Assembly: GCA_026826555.1 (NCBI GenBank) | Contig: JAKSZT010053837.1 | Span: 3,475,687-3,539,686 of the forward strand | Origin: Tolypeutes matacus | Lineage: Eukaryota > Chordata > Mammalia > Cingulata > Chlamyphoridae | Length of the DNA stretch: 64,000 nt | Direction: 5' to 3' | In this document: piece after piece, positions 21,935 to 34,224 of the stretch | Layout: each line of letters begins with the position of its first letter | How positions within the stretch are numbered: position 1 is the first letter of the stretch | Program-made: the position numbers and the translations under genes | Notes under the pieces: model-generated | What the model was told of the DNA's origin: nothing | The model's input: the letters and a program-made list of their open reading frames with translations, nothing else | Databases searched by the model: none

Positions 21935-22190
21935 ATCTATGAAGGTCTCACATGACACATCCCTGACCTACTTAGCCTTGTTTCCCACCAACTTCTCCTT
22001 TGCCCTTCAAAGCTATCTGTACTACTCACAGGTCCTAAACAGTAACATCTTCCCACTTCCAAGCTGTTTTCATGATGCTCCCACCCTAGAATGATCTTTC
22101 ACTGTCTCTACCTGTTGAATCTATTCCTACTTCAAGGCCACTCTCAAACATCCTTCCTCTGTAATATTTTCAAATATGTTCAAGATAGTA
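21935..22190 (+). repeat. L2 LINE 3' region fragment (plus strand)
   Basis: GAATGATCTTTCACTGTCTC, CTACTTCAAGGCCACTCTCA and AACATCCTTCCTCTGTAATA correspond to the L2 3' region (TGGAATGCTCTT..., TCAAGGCCCAGCTCAAA..., CCTCTGTGAAGCC...). Decayed and non-coding. Confidence 0.55.
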
Positions 22191-23199
22191 TCAACAGCTT
22201 AGGACTTCCTTTATTTATTATTGTGGAATACACATACAAAAGTACATAAAACATTTATGTACACTTTTCCAAAAAAATATAAAGCAAACACTCCTGTAAC
22301 TACCATCCAGATTTTTTTTTTAAAGAAGCATGTTATGACCACTCCAAAGTTCCTTATGTGCCCTTGCCCTGTTAGAACCATCTAACTCACCAGTGGAGAT
22401 AACCACTAGCCTGATTATAAAAATCACTTCCTTCCCTGTCTTTATAATTTTCATCTGACATATTCTTAAACAATGTTGCTTAGCTGTTTGTTATATAGCA
22501 TTACATGATTAAAATCATACAATATTTATTATTTTTGGTCTTGCTTCTTTTACTCAATATCATATTCTGAGGCGGTGTTGACTACAGCTATGGTTCATTT
22601 ACCTTAATTTTTATATACCGTTCCATTCAATGACGGTACTTCAATCCTGTCTAATGTAGATGGACCTTTGGTTTGATTCCAGTCTGGGGCTATGTTGCCA
22701 TGTCAATTCTTGGACAAGAACCCTGGTATAACAATACATGACTCTCCCTAAGATTTTACCTACAGGTGGAATCCCATAGTACACACACACATTCTACACA
22801 TTTAATAGATAATACCAAACTATGTTTCCAAATCATGTCAGTTATATTTAAAAAGTACTTTTTTCCATGCTCACCAACACTTTGTATTGTCACTTTTAAA
22901 AAACTATTTAGCGAATTAGTTGAGCATGTAGTGGTAACTTATAGTTGTTTTCATTTGTATTGCTTGGCTTCCTAATAAGTTGAATACCTTTTCATATGCT
23001 TATAAGACATTTAGATAGCCTCTTCTGGAGGGGCTTGTTGTCCACTTTATTACTGAGTTGCACTTTATTCTTATTAATTTATATGGAATACATATTCCTT
23101 TACAAATTACAGACAATTTTGATGAATACAAATGGATATAAATTAAGGACACTATCCTTTATAGATTCTGGATATATATTTCATTATAAAATCTAGATT

Positions 23200-23905
23200 A
23201 CCACTGTCCAATATGGTAGTTGTGGCAGCTTGATATTATTTATAAATCCCAAAAAGAGAAAGATTATGTTTGTAAACTAATCTATTCCTCTAGGTGTGAT
23301 ACCCTTTGGTTGTATTAAATTCAAAGGACTCAAGTTTACTTGATAAAATCAATTTAGGGCTTTTGATTGGACCATGTCAGTAAGGCATGACTCAGGTAGA
23401 GTCCCTGCCCCCTTGGTGGGCCTGTATAAATGGATATTCACTCAAGGAGAAGAAGAGAGCTCTGTCAGTTTTGATCCTGGGGCCCCGGGGATCACCTGAT
23501 AGTTTGTAGCTGAAGAAAACAGAGCAGCTGAGCAGCTTAGAAGGCCAGGAAAGAAACGAGCCCCATAACAGAGACTGATACAGGAAGCCCTGAGAGACCA
23601 GGCAGAGATGGCCTGCCATCTTGCTTCAACTCTTGGCAGCTGAGTTTGGCAAGAAAATACCTCTTATGGTATTTTGAGTTGGACTTTCCATGGCCTTGGG
23701 ACTGTAAGATTTTACCCCAAATAAATGCCCTTATCAAAGCCAACAGATTTCTGGTACTTTGCATCAGCACCCCTTTGGCTGACTAATACAGTAGTCAGTA
23801 GTCACATGTGTCTAGTGAGGGTGAAGAAGTGATTTTTTTGTTGTACCATAATTAAATTAAGATAGCCACATGTGCCTACTGGTACATGGATCCTGGACAC
23901 AGCAG
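23200..23905. mobile_element. hAT (MER3-like) element split by a solo LTR
   Basis: Left end CCACTGTCCAATATGGTAGT; after the LTR it resumes with GTAGTCACATGTGTCTAGTG and AGATAGCCACATGTGCCTAC, and ends GGATCCTGGACACAGCAG. It is the same family as the uninterrupted copy at 40207-40401. Without the LTR and one copy of the duplication it is about 130 bp. Non-coding. Confidence 0.75.
23221..23790 (+). mobile_element. Solo MaLR-type LTR
   Basis: 570 bp from TGTGGCAG to GACTAATACA, with a perfect 5-bp target duplication GTAGT (23216-23220 and 23791-23795). The promoter block CCCCCTTGGTGGGCCTGTATAAA puts a TATA box at 23425-23430, and AATAAA stands at 23720-23725. It is close to the LTR at 59162-59744 in the whole U3 start (GATTATGTTTGTAAACTAAT) and end. 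The insertion target was the hAT element, so it is younger than that. Confidence 0.92.
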
Positions 23906-24704
23906 TCCATTTAGATACCTGTCTTTGTCAACTGTGTATCTTGCAAATATGTTTTCCTATTCTGTAATTTCCTGTCTTTTCATTGTCTTTATGATGTACT
24001 ATTCATAACCAAATTATGTTAAATTTAATATAGTTGAACTTACCATTTTCCTTATAAAATTTTTTGCCTTATATATAAAAAAAAAGTTCCTACTCAAAGT
24101 TCATGAAGATATTTTCCAAATTCCTATGAGCTTTATGGTTTTACCTTTCACATTTACATCTTAAATCCACCTGGGACTAGTATTTTAATATGTTGCAAAG
24201 CGAGATATTTCTATTTTTTATATAAATACTCAATTTCCCAGCACTATTAAAAAGTCCATCATTTTCCTACCAATTTTCCATAGACTTCTATCATTTATCA
24301 AGTATCCATATAAATGTAGCTGTTTCAGAAACTTTTTATTCTATTCCATTGATACATTTGTGTAAGCATGCAAAAATTTTGCACCATTAGCTTTAAAATA
24401 AGTCTTGATGAGATAGAGCAGGTCTTCCCATCTTGGTTTTCTTCTCCAAGAATGCCTTGACTATGGTTAGCCATTCGCATTTTTGAGTAAATTTTGGAAT
24501 CTATTTGTTAGATTCTCGAAAAAAAAAAAAAAAAAAACCTGCTGCATTTTTAATGGAGTTAAGTTAAATCTTAAGTCATTTGGGGTGAACGAATAGCTTT
24601 AAAATACTGAGCCTTCCAATCTGTGAATATGGTATCTCTCTCTAATTTAAGTTTATAATACTTTATGTTATTTTGCATGGTCTTTCCAGATTCATTTTTA
24701 AAAA

Positions 24705-25975
24705 AATTTCTTATTAGAGAAGTTATAAGTATATAGAATAATGCATGAAATACAGGATTCCCATATACTATTCTACCACCAACACCTTGCATTGGTGTGG
24801 AACATTTGTTACAATCTGACGATAGCACATGTTTATAATTGTACTATTACTTACAGTCCATGGTTTAACTTAAGGTTCATTGTTTGTATAGTGTAGTTTC
24901 ATGGATTTTAAAAAATTTGTATTCTGTTACCACATATACAATCTAACATTTTCCCTTTTAGTCACTTTCAGATATATATTTCAGTGCTACTAATTACATT
25001 CACAATGCTGGGCCACCATCACCACCATCCATTACCAAAACATTTCCATCATTCCAAATAGGAAACCTGTACATTTTAAGCCTTAACTTCCCATTCCCTA
25101 CCCCCCCCCAATCCCTGGTAACCTATATTCTAGATTCTCTATGCATTTGCTTATTCTAATTGTTTCAAATCAGTGAGCTCATACAATATTTGTTCTTTTG
25201 TGTCAGGCTTCTTTCACTCAATATGATGTCTTCAAGGATCATCCATGTTCTCGCATGTATCAGGACTTCATTCCTTTTTATGGCTGAATAACTTTCCATT
25301 GTATGTCTACACATTTTATTTATCTATTCATTGGTTGATGGACACTTCGGTTGCTTCTATCTTTTACCATTCATGAATAATGCCACTATAAACATCAGTG
25401 TGCAAATATCTGTCTGAGTCTCGTCTTTCAGTTCTTTGGGGTATATACCTAGCAGTGAGATTTTAATTCTATCTTTAGTTTTCTGAGGAATTACAAAACT
25501 GTCTTCCACAGTGACTACACCATTTTACATTGCCACCAGCAATGAATGAGTGTTCCTATTTATCCGCATCTTCTCCAACATTTGTTATTTTCTGTTTTGT
25601 TTTTTTTTAATAGTAGCCATTCTAATGGCTGTGAAACGGTATCTCATCGTTTTGATTTCCATTTCCCTGATGGCTAATGATGTTGAGCATCTTTTCATGT
25701 GCTTTCTGGCCATTTATGTCTTCATTGGAGAGATATCTATTCAAGTCTTTTGCCCATTTTTAATTAGGTTGTTTGTCTTTTCTTGCTAAGGTGAAGGATA
25801 TCTTTATATATTCTGAATACTAAACCTTTATCAGATATGTGGTTTCCAAATATTTTCTCCTATTGTGTAAGTTGTCATTTTACTTTCATGGTAAAGTACT
25901 TGGAGGCGTAAATGTTTTTAATTTGGAAGAGGTCCCTTAATCCATGTTTTCTTATGTTGCTTATACCTGGATTTT
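24705..25975 (-). mobile_element. 5'-truncated L1, 3' UTR plus ORF2 C-terminus (minus strand)
   Basis: It begins with a decayed poly(T) and AGAAGTTATAAGTATATAGA, then shares the L1 3' UTR wording TTCCCATATACTATTCTACC and CACCAACACCTTGCATTGGT with the L1s at 9.8 and 58.5 kb. The reverse ORF2 tail follows (ATGGCTGAATAACTTTCCAT, CTTTTCATGTGCTTTCTGGC), up to GGATTTTAAG near 25975 where recognisable L1 stops. Clearly less diverged than the old L1 around it. Confidence 0.85.
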
Positions 25976-27384
25976 AAGTGAATAGCACGTAATGGATATA
26001 CAAGTAGTGATAGTTGAATGGCACAGAGTAGGTGTGCTAGGAGTGGAAAGGAGATTCACAAAAGGGGAGTACACAGGTGAAGTGGAATTGCAGAGTGGGC
26101 AGGAAAGGAATGCAAATAAATGGCAGTATGGGGCTGTACAACGGTACAAGTTAAATAGCTCCAAATCTGCACAATGACTGGAGGCTTCATGGTTCATGAA
26201 GTGCAAAAACCTTTCCCTACTCACCCGTTTGGGATGCTTACCCTGTTCTCCCCAGAAAACCTCATTATGAGAGTAATAAACCTTCTCATACTTTCATCAT
26301 GTGTATGTGGTGTCATCAGTCTCAATATCTGAACCAAATTTTGGGTGGAGGTCCCTTCTATTTCTTTGAGGTAGCTACAATTGGTCCAGCAAGCTGGTTG
26401 TATAGGAGATGGCCCCCATCAATGGAAGTCTTTCTTCTCTTTCTTGGCTTTAGCTCTGCAGCCTGTACATTGCCTTGCACTTTGAACTGTGTTGCTTTGT
26501 GCTGCCTTTGCTGAGTGCCACCAAGCCTCTTTTATAGATTGCTCCAACCTCAATTTCACTCCTGACACCAGTTCAGGGTTGATCATGTTGGGACAGTGAT
26601 GCAGTTAAGTAACGTTTTATTTACAACTGCTTGAATCCTTCTATAATCTTACCATCAATTTCTTGTTCAAAATGGGAAGTCCAAGGTCATATCACATCTC
26701 CACACAAACCCAGACAATTTCCCTGACCACAACTGAAATTTCCAGACCAATGACGTGAAGGTAGATGCATCTTTCCTTCAGATATCTCATATGGTTATCA
26801 TTTCCTGCTTTTTATGGCCACTTTCCTTACCTGAACTCTGGTTTTGGAGAAATCCTATTCTTTCTCTCCACAGTTCTTCTCCTTGCTCCAATTAGGGAGT
26901 TATATTTCTTTCCCCTGAGGAGGTTTTCTCCTGTCCCCTGCTTTTGTTTTTGAAAACTTAATATTCTTGGGAGAATTAAGATAGATTTGCAGACCTGAAA
27001 TCCAGTGGTTGCATTGTCAATAGGCAGCTAACAACCATCTTCCTCTGCATTTCCATTACATCCAGAAAAGCAGTAATTGAGCAAATGGGGACATTGCAGG
27101 ACTTGTCCCAGAGCCACTGGAGCCCCCAGGGAGGGTCCTGGGGATGTTTCTGGGAAGGTCTGAGGCTGCAGGAGGGGTTGCCTCAAGACCATGGGTGTGC
27201 GGGACAAGAAGTTTCTGGCTCTCTCTGTTAAGTGGGCTATCTCCCGGCCCTCTGGCGGAATCATTGAGATTGTGTTCGGATCACTCATTGTCAATGACTG
27301 AGCCCCGGGGAAGTGGACTCAGTGGAGTCAGCATTGAAGGTCTGGGAAGAAAAATCAGCTGGAGGAGCAGGGTGGTCTCCTCTG
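25976..27384 (+). mobile_element. Unexplained 1.4-kb block, possible class I ERV fragment
   Basis: Old L1 sequence lies on the far side (from about 27385) and a younger L1 fragment on the near side, so this block is an insertion or part of one. An AATAAA at 26275-26280 is followed about 65 bp later by TGGAGGTCCC (26346-26355), which equals the first ten bases of a primer-binding site for tRNA-Gln. The text before it would then be an LTR from about 25976 to 26337. The remaining kilobase has no recognisable gag, protease or pol and no second LTR. The match beyond ten bases is poor, so another origin is possible. Confidence 0.4.
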
Positions 27385-27729
27385 AAGGTACATTTTCATT
27401 AGATGTATTCCTAGATCATGTTCACAACGCCATTATAAATGATATCTTTTTAAATTTCATTTGTAGTTGTTCTGGTATAGGAATAGAATTATTTTGTATA
27501 GTGTAACCAACTGCACTGCTAAACTCTTACTCTAATTATTAGATTGCTTTTATTTCTACATACACAGCCACATTATCTAAAAAATGACAGTTTTGTTTCT
27601 TTCTTTACAATGTTTTATTTCATTTATTATTGTTTTATTCTTGCCTTACTGCAAAGGCTAAGACTACCAACACAGTGTGGAATAAAAATAGTAATGGGGT
27701 GCATTCTTGTCTTAAAGGTCTTGCTTTTC

Positions 27730-28183
27730 TGTGGTGGTTCAGAACCGTATGTACCCCATAAAAACATGTTCTTAAAACTAATCCATTCCTGTGGGTGTAA
27801 ACCCATTGCAAGTAGGACCTTTTGATGAGGCTACTTCAGTTAAGGTGGGGCCCAGCCCAATCAGGATGGGACTTAGTCCTCTTACTGGAGTCCTTCATGA
27901 GAGAGAAATTCAGAGAGAGAAAAAGCCACAGGAAGAAAGAACCTGAAACAGAACCCAGAAGAGAAGGAAGAAACAAGGAGACACCTCCATGTACCCTGCC
28001 ATGTGACAAGCTAAAGACCAAGGGCCACCAGCAGCCAGCCCCAGAAGGCCACTGTCTTGGGGAGATAGCATTGCCTTGATTTGGACATTTTCCCGGCCTC
28101 AAAACTGTAAGCTGATAAATTCCCATTGTTTAACCAGACTCATTTCATGGTACTTTGCTTTGAGCAGCCTAGGAAACAAATAC
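27730..28183 (+). mobile_element. MLT1-type solo LTR
   Basis: Begins TGTGGTGGTTCAGAAC and carries CCCATTGCAAGTAGGACCTT, GATGAGGCTACTTCAGTTAA, CCAATCAGGATGGGACTTAG and CCATGTGACAAGC, ending TTCATGGTACTTTGCTTTGA and CAGCCTAGGAAACAAATAC. This is the MLT1 order. Flanks TTTTC and TTTCC are a possible 5-bp target duplication with one mismatch. The old L1 text continues on both sides. Confidence 0.8.
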
Positions 28184-29848
28184 TTTCCAAATTTTGCAAT
28201 TAATTATCATGTATGTTATAGTGTTTTGTTTTGTTTCGTTTTGTAGATAATCTTTATCAAAATAAGGAAGACTCTTACATCTGGTTTACTAAGAGTTTTC
28301 CACAAATGTATGTTGAATTTTTTAAAATGTTTTTGTACATCTGTTGAAATGATCGTGGATTTTCTCTCCTTGAATCTGTTGATGTGGTGTGTTATGCTAA
28401 TTGTTTTATAATATTAAACCAACATTGCATTCCTAGGAAAATGTTTGGTCTTGATATAAAAGTTATTTCAATGATTTTTGGTTTTTATTTGCTATCATAA
28501 TTTTTGCATCTGTATTCATATGTGCAATTGGTCTGTAAATTATCTTTCTCATACTGCCCTTGCTGAGTTTTGGTATTAAGATTATGTAAGGCTAATAAAA
28601 AAAATAATTAAAAAAAAGGGGGGGGGGTTGTCATCCTTTTGCTATTCTCTATAAGAGTGTGTTTACAAATAAAATTTTTCTCCCTTTAATGTTTGGCAAA
28701 ACTTGCCAATGAAGCCATCTAAGACTAGCATATTTCTTTTTAGGAAGATTTCTTTTACTACAAATTATATATTTTAATGGTTTTCATAAACTTTAGGTTT
28801 TCTATTTATTCGTGAATCCATATTGTGTTATTTCTAAGAATTTTTCTAAACTACATTTTCAAATCCATCAGTATAAATATTTCAAATTTACCTTTTTATA
28901 TTATGTAGCATTTATAGTGATATCCATTTTGTATTTCTTAGATTGGTTATTTGTGCCTTAAATCTTGTTGACCAACCTTGCCAGAGGTTTGCAATTTATA
29001 AGTTTTCTTTACAAACAAACAAAAAAACAGCTTCAGACTTTGTGAATATTTCCTGCTATATATTGATTAACAGTTTCTTTAATTTCTAATATCTTTATTA
29101 GCTCCTTCCTTCTACACTTCTATAGATTATTTTATTTCTCTTTCCCTAACTTCATGAAACAGATACCTAGCCTTTAAATTTTCAGTCTTTGTTTTTGTAA
29201 GATATAAGCTACAGATTCCCCTCAAAGAGCTGATTTATCTGCAACCTTATTGTTCAATTCAAAATAGTTTCTAATTTCCTTTATGATTTCTTCAAAACAT
29301 GAGTTATTTATCTAAAATGTATGAGATTTTCTAGTTATCCATTTGTTATTGATTTCTAGATTAATTTCACTGTGTCAGAAAGAACATAGTCTGTACAATT
29401 TCAGTCTTTTGAAATTTACTGAGATGTGATTTAAGTTCTGGTAAGTGATCAGTTTTCCCTAAATATTCAATATATGCCTGAGAAAATACATTTATATTCT
29501 GCAGATTTTTATAGTAGTAGTATATATACCTGCTCTGTCAAGTTTTTTAACCAGATATATATACTGATATTTTATCTGCTTATTCTATCAGTGACTGAGA
29601 GAGGTCTCTTAAAATCTTCTACTCTAACTGTGGATTTTAAAAAAATTTTTATTTCTGTAACTGTTAATTTTGATGTTAGATATTTTGAGGCCCTGTTACT
29701 AGGGTTTCACAACCTAATATTTTTATGTCTTCCAGGTAACCTAAAACTTTTAATCAATTGAAACGATCCTATTTATCTAGCAATTCTTTCTTCCTAAATT
29801 CCATTTATTTCTTTCGTATTAATATAGCATGGTATATCTTTTTCCAAC

Positions 29849-30082
29849 TTTTTTCTTCTTGTAGAGCTATTAATTTACAAATATAGATATAGATATTTTG
29901 AGGCCACGTTTTTAAGTACATAATATTTTAAATTGTGACATATTTCTGCTGAATTAAACGTAAGAAGTGATCATGGAAAATGTTCTGGCATTATTTCTTC
30001 ATATTTATTGTTCTGCCCATTTCCTCTTACCACTACTAAAACTCTGATGATATGCATGATAGAGATTTTCACTCTGTCCTTC
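29849..30082. repeat. Direct duplication, copy A (partner at 31015-31250)
   Basis: Copy A and copy B share long identical blocks, for example GATATTTTGAGGCCACGTTT, GAATTAAACGTAAGAAGTGA and CTCTGATGATATGCATGAT. The differences seen are a 4-bp GATA length change, one A and a handful of substitutions. The host L1 is far more diverged than that. Copy A sits in what should be the endonuclease part of ORF2. Confidence 0.92.
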
Positions 30083-31014
30083 AAACATAAGTGTCCTTAT
30101 GTTTTCAATATGTTGCTTATAAAAAGCGTATGATTCAGTTTTAATCCAATCTTATAATCATTTTTTTTAACTGGCACATTTATAGTTGTTATAATTACTC
30201 AGATTAAAATTATATTATTTTGCATTTCCTATATGCCTCACTCTCCTATGTTTCCTTTTTTTCCTCTTTTCTTGCCTTTATTTTTTATCATATTTATATA
30301 CCCTCTGCCAATTATATACTTGGCTTCTATTGTTTTAGTGGTTATCTCAGAAATTAAAACATATCTAATTAATTTATCAATATTTTTTATGCTTCTCTCA
30401 TAAACTATAAGAATCTTAGAATACTTTAACCCCATTAACCTTCCTTCCTAATTTATGTTTCTTTTGTCATGTATTTTTCCTATTTTTCATTTTACTCTTG
30501 TCACTTTTTTACTGTTTTAATGGTTAATATTCATTTATAATCACGCATACATTCATTACTTGCTCTTCATTATATCGTGCATCTTACACCTTCATCTTGC
30601 ACTCCTGTTCCATCTGCATCAAGTATAACCTTTAGACTGTCTTTTTTTGAAGGTCTGCTAGTGATGAAAATTCTAGATTTTATTTTCCCGATTTTATTTT
30701 TTAATTTACCTCATTCTTGAACAATATTTTGACTGGTATAGAGTTTTAAGTCACCAGCAATTTTCTTTCAGCATGTAAAGATTCTACTACTTCTGGCTTA
30801 TGTAGTTGCTCTTGAGAAGTCAGAGTTTAGCCTGCCTGTGATTCCTTTATCTTTTCCATGGCTTCTGTTAAGATACTCTCTGTGCGGATGATTTTCTGTT
30901 ACAGTGTTATGAAAAAACTTTAATGCAGAAACCATTTTGACATATAAATGAAAAATATGTTTATTCTTGTTTCTCAGCATTCATTAGGCCTCTTGAATCT
31001 GTGAATTTGATTTT

Positions 31015-31250
31015 TTTTTCTTCTTGTAGAGTTATTAGTTTACAAATATAGATAGATATAGATATTTTGAGGCCACGTTTTTAAGTACATAATATTTTAA
31101 TTGTGACATATTTCTGCTGAATTAAACGTAAGAAGTGATCATGGAAAATGTTCTGGCATTATTTCTTCATATTTATTGTTCTGCCCATTTCCTCTTACCA
31201 CTACTAAAACTCTGATGATATGCATGATACACATTTTCACTCTGTCCTTC
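31015..31250. repeat. Direct duplication, copy B (partner at 29849-30082)
   Basis: Starts with the same TTTTTTCTTCTTGTAGAG and ends at CACTCTGTCCTTC as copy A, offset by about 1167 bp. It lies in the ORF1 part of the old L1: the right half (GGCATTATTTCTTCATATTT) is native ORF1 context, while the left half (GATATTTTGAGGCCACG) resembles endonuclease-region sequence seen also near 29670. Confidence 0.92.
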
Positions 31251-32235
31251 ATGTATTTTAACCTCTTTTCTACATTTTCCTTCTTTTTGGGAGGCGGGGG
31301 GGAGCAAGGAAGGCCCTCTCCCTGCTACTATCTGAATAATTCTATCTTCCAGTCCACTAATTCTCCCTTCAGCTCTATATAATTCTGCTACTAAATCAAT
31401 CGTGAGTTTTCAATTTGTTGTATTATTTTAGAAGCTCTAACTGATTATTTTACAGATTGGTTAGAATACATTTTTATACTTTCCTGATTTCTGAAGACAT
31501 TTTAAAGCTTGTCTTTTATTCCTTTAAATACATTAAATATAGTTTCTTAGTATATGTCTGAGAATCCCAAAGACTGGAGAATTTTTGGTCTCTTTCTTCA
31601 CTCTGTGTTTTCTTCTGGTTCTCGCTGGTTTCGTTGTAGATTCGTTATCTTTGCTTTGCTCACTGTCCTTGAAAATGAAGGGTAGTGAAGTGGTTCCCAG
31701 TAGTCTAGGATAAAGGTACCTTCCTCTAAAAACATTTTGCATCTGCTTCTGCCAGGTGCCTAGAGTACTACCAACCCCGAACCACCCCAAACTAAATTCA
31801 TTGCTGGAGGGTTCTTGACCACCTATTTATGTAAACACAACTTGCAAGTTCTCTGGTGGGCTGAGAGCCAGCCGTGGTTACAATTTCTCGGGCATAGGCT
31901 TTCTGCCTTCTTCAACCCCTGTCTCTTGCTGCTCAGTCTCAAGGCAGCTCTCCATAGAGTTACCTGGGGATGTGACTGCAGGCTTAGAGGGTCTAGCTTA
32001 ATATGGGTGGGTTTCCTTGGGTTCCTCACTTTGGCTGAGTTCCAAGATTTGTTTTCTGCCCTCTCCTGCCAGGCCATCAAAACTGCAGATTACAGAGCTT
32101 GATGACTCCAACCTGATGATTTCTCACTTTCTTACAGCAAGTTTATGCTTTTAAGACATCATCCTTTTTATCAAGCATTTTTAGTTGTTTTTAGCCAGAG
32201 GGTTGGGTTGAATGGTCAGATTGCCATCTTTCAGG

Positions 32236-32954
32236 AGATAAATGGCCTTTCTTTTTACTTAACATATTCTATCTTGTAGCTGGCCCCCTAACTACGAACA
32301 AATCCATGGGTACTCAGGTCCTTACCCCCTATCCACCAGTCTCAAAGCATAAAGTGCACTGCCACTGAAGGATAATTCTTGTACCATTCTTCCATCTTCT
32401 CCCATCTCCATTCAATCAATTCCAAGAGCAAGAATTGAGTTTCCGGAACAATTGGGTTTTAGAGAGACTGTCACCCGCATGATGACAGAAAGACAAATAT
32501 TTATATCTCAAGAACTGTGTGATTTTCACATGGTTTGTTGTAGGTGGTATGTGTGCATTGTATGTAGGAGGGGCGAGAGAGGGAGGGAAAGACAAAGACA
32601 GAGAGACAGAAAGAATGTGTGTTTAAGATACAGTCTGGCAAAATCCACTCTTTCATTGTACAGGGGACTTCATGACTTATACAAATGGGCATGCAGACAG
32701 TGATTTCCTTATTTGGACCATCAGAATGAAAGTTCTGAAAATACTATTGTCAAAATGTGCATACAACCCAAGAAATCAGTCCTATTGTGAATAAGATTAA
32801 TTTGTATTGCAGTTATTTGTAATTTTAAATAATTCACATTTCCTATGTATAATTTAGGCACTGTGTGCATGATTTTTTAGTGAAGGTAATGTTTGTGTTT
32901 GCAATAAACCTAACTCTGAAGATATAGAATATCATGTTAGTTGGCCATTAGTTA
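32236..32954. other. Unique sequence, no gene seen
   Basis: No exon or family recognised. A purine-rich tract (GA-type) lies at about 32560-32613. Confidence 0.45.
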
Positions 32955-33060
32955 ACAGTTAACCTGTTCTCAGTTGCTTTACTTATAAATCAAAGGACTT
33001 GGATATGAAGTTGTATAAGGCTCCTTTCAGCCTCACATTTCTTTCAAGGACTGATTTGTA
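32955..33060 (+). repeat. Possible MIR-like or related ancient SINE fragment
   Basis: GTTCTCAGTTGCTTTACTTA followed by CAAAGGACTTGGATATGAAG and AAGGCTCCTTTCAGCCTC resembles the core and 3' end of old tRNA-derived SINEs. Weak. Confidence 0.35.
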
Positions 33061-33075
33061 ATAATGGAAAAACAT

Positions 33076-33432
33076 TTATAAATAAGTAGCTCTTTGGGCA
33101 AACTAGTTACATGCAACAATTAAATGGATCTCACAAACACAATGTTAAACAAAAGAAACCAGGAAAAAAAAAAAGAGTATGCACTCCTTGATTCCCTTTA
33201 TCTGAACTTCAAAAACAGGCAAGATTTATATAGGGTGATAGAAGCCTGAGTAGTGTTAGATCAGGACAGGAGGAGGTATTGACAGGGGAGGGGTGTGAGG
33301 GAACATTCTGGCTTGCTGGAAATGTTTTATATCTATCTGTGCAGCAGTTACATGGCTGTATACATATGAGCCATATACTTGAAATTTAAGCACTTTACTG
33401 TATGTCTGTTATACTTCGACTTTTAAAAAAGG
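33076..33432 (+). mobile_element. Old L1 3' end (L1MC/ME-like)
   Basis: AAACAAAAGAAACCAGGAAA, TTCAAAAACAGGCAAGATTT, GGTGATAGAAGCCTGAGTAG, CTGCTGGAAATGTTTTATAT (as CTTGCTGGAAATG...), CAGTTACATGGCTGTATACA and GTATGTCTGTTATACTTCGA follow the 3' UTR of old L1M subfamilies to the terminal A-run. 5'-truncated. Confidence 0.82.
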
Positions 33433-33914
33433 AGTGTATAAAAGAGCACCCAACAAATTAAAAGCTATAGCTATGACTGATGTTTCTTCAATTCATCCTA
33501 TTGTTAAAAACGGTGGCACTGATGTCATTTTACTTATGACTGCCCATGAATGCCTTGCTTAGAAATGTGTATGATATTTTAAAAATCCTAAAACTGTATT
33601 TCTTTACTTAAAAAATCCTAATTCAGACTTTTCACCAGCTGAGAATGGCATGCTCATCCATTCTACCCTGTGCTTCAGTTATTTCGAATCCGTGAGGTTA
33701 CACACTGTATACCACACTTTTCCTAAGCATTACGAGAATATACATCCCATTTAAATTATTCTGGAAGCTGAAACTCCCAAGTTCTCCATGGCCTTCCTCA
33801 TTCAAGGAAAAATAGGAAAATCATACATTTAATAAATAAGCAAAATAACTCCAGATTTGGGGAAAAAAAGTTACATAGGAAATCCCAGACACAATCTTGA
33901 GACAGTTTAGACTG
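33433..33914. other. Unique sequence, no gene seen
   Basis: Nothing recognised. Confidence 0.45.
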
Positions 33915-34160
33915 TTAATAAAGGCTAGCATTTATCAAATACTCACTGTGTACATCATGCTGAGCTCACGTAACTGACAATATGTCATCAGACTACCATA
34001 ACAATTGAGAGAGTTACAAATATGATCCCCATTTTACAGATGAGAAAACTGAAGTTTAGAAGAGATTTAAAAAAAATAAAAATAAAACTTACCCAGGTTG
34101 ATACGGCTAGTAACTGGCAGATGGTGGACTAAGCTCAACAAGCTTGATTCCAAAGTAAGA
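33915..34160 (-). repeat. MIR SINE (minus strand)
   Basis: GGCTAGCATTTATCAAATAC, ATGATCCCCATTTTACAGAT and GAGAAAACTGAAGTTTAGAA, then GGCTAGTAACTGGCAGATGG follow the reverse MIR order. A short AAAAAAAATAAAAATAAAA stretch has expanded in the middle. Confidence 0.85.
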
Positions 34161-34224
34161 ATTAACTATATACTCTAAGGTCCTTCCTTATAATGTGTTG
34201 AAATCTGTCTCCCTTTACCTCTTT

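Larger units (their letters stand above)
22195..32235 (-). mobile_element. Very old minus-strand L1 (L1M/L1ME-like), heavily nested
   Basis: The 3' UTR lies near 22200-22560, followed by reverse ORF2 (for example CTTTTCATATGCTTATAAGAC at about 22990, ATTCCATTGATACATTTGTG at 24343, CTTATATATAAAAAAAAAGT). The RT and endonuclease parts continue at 27385-29850, with GGTATTAAGATTATGTAAG and TTCACTGTGTCAGAAAGAAC as landmarks. ORF1 is at about 30650-31500 and 5' UTR sequence runs to about 32235, where GATTGCCATCTTTC may mark the 5' end. Insertions inside it: hAT plus LTR (23200-23905), younger L1 (24705-25975), unknown block (25976-27384), LTR (27730-28183) and an internal duplication. No usable open frame remains. 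Confidence 0.75.
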
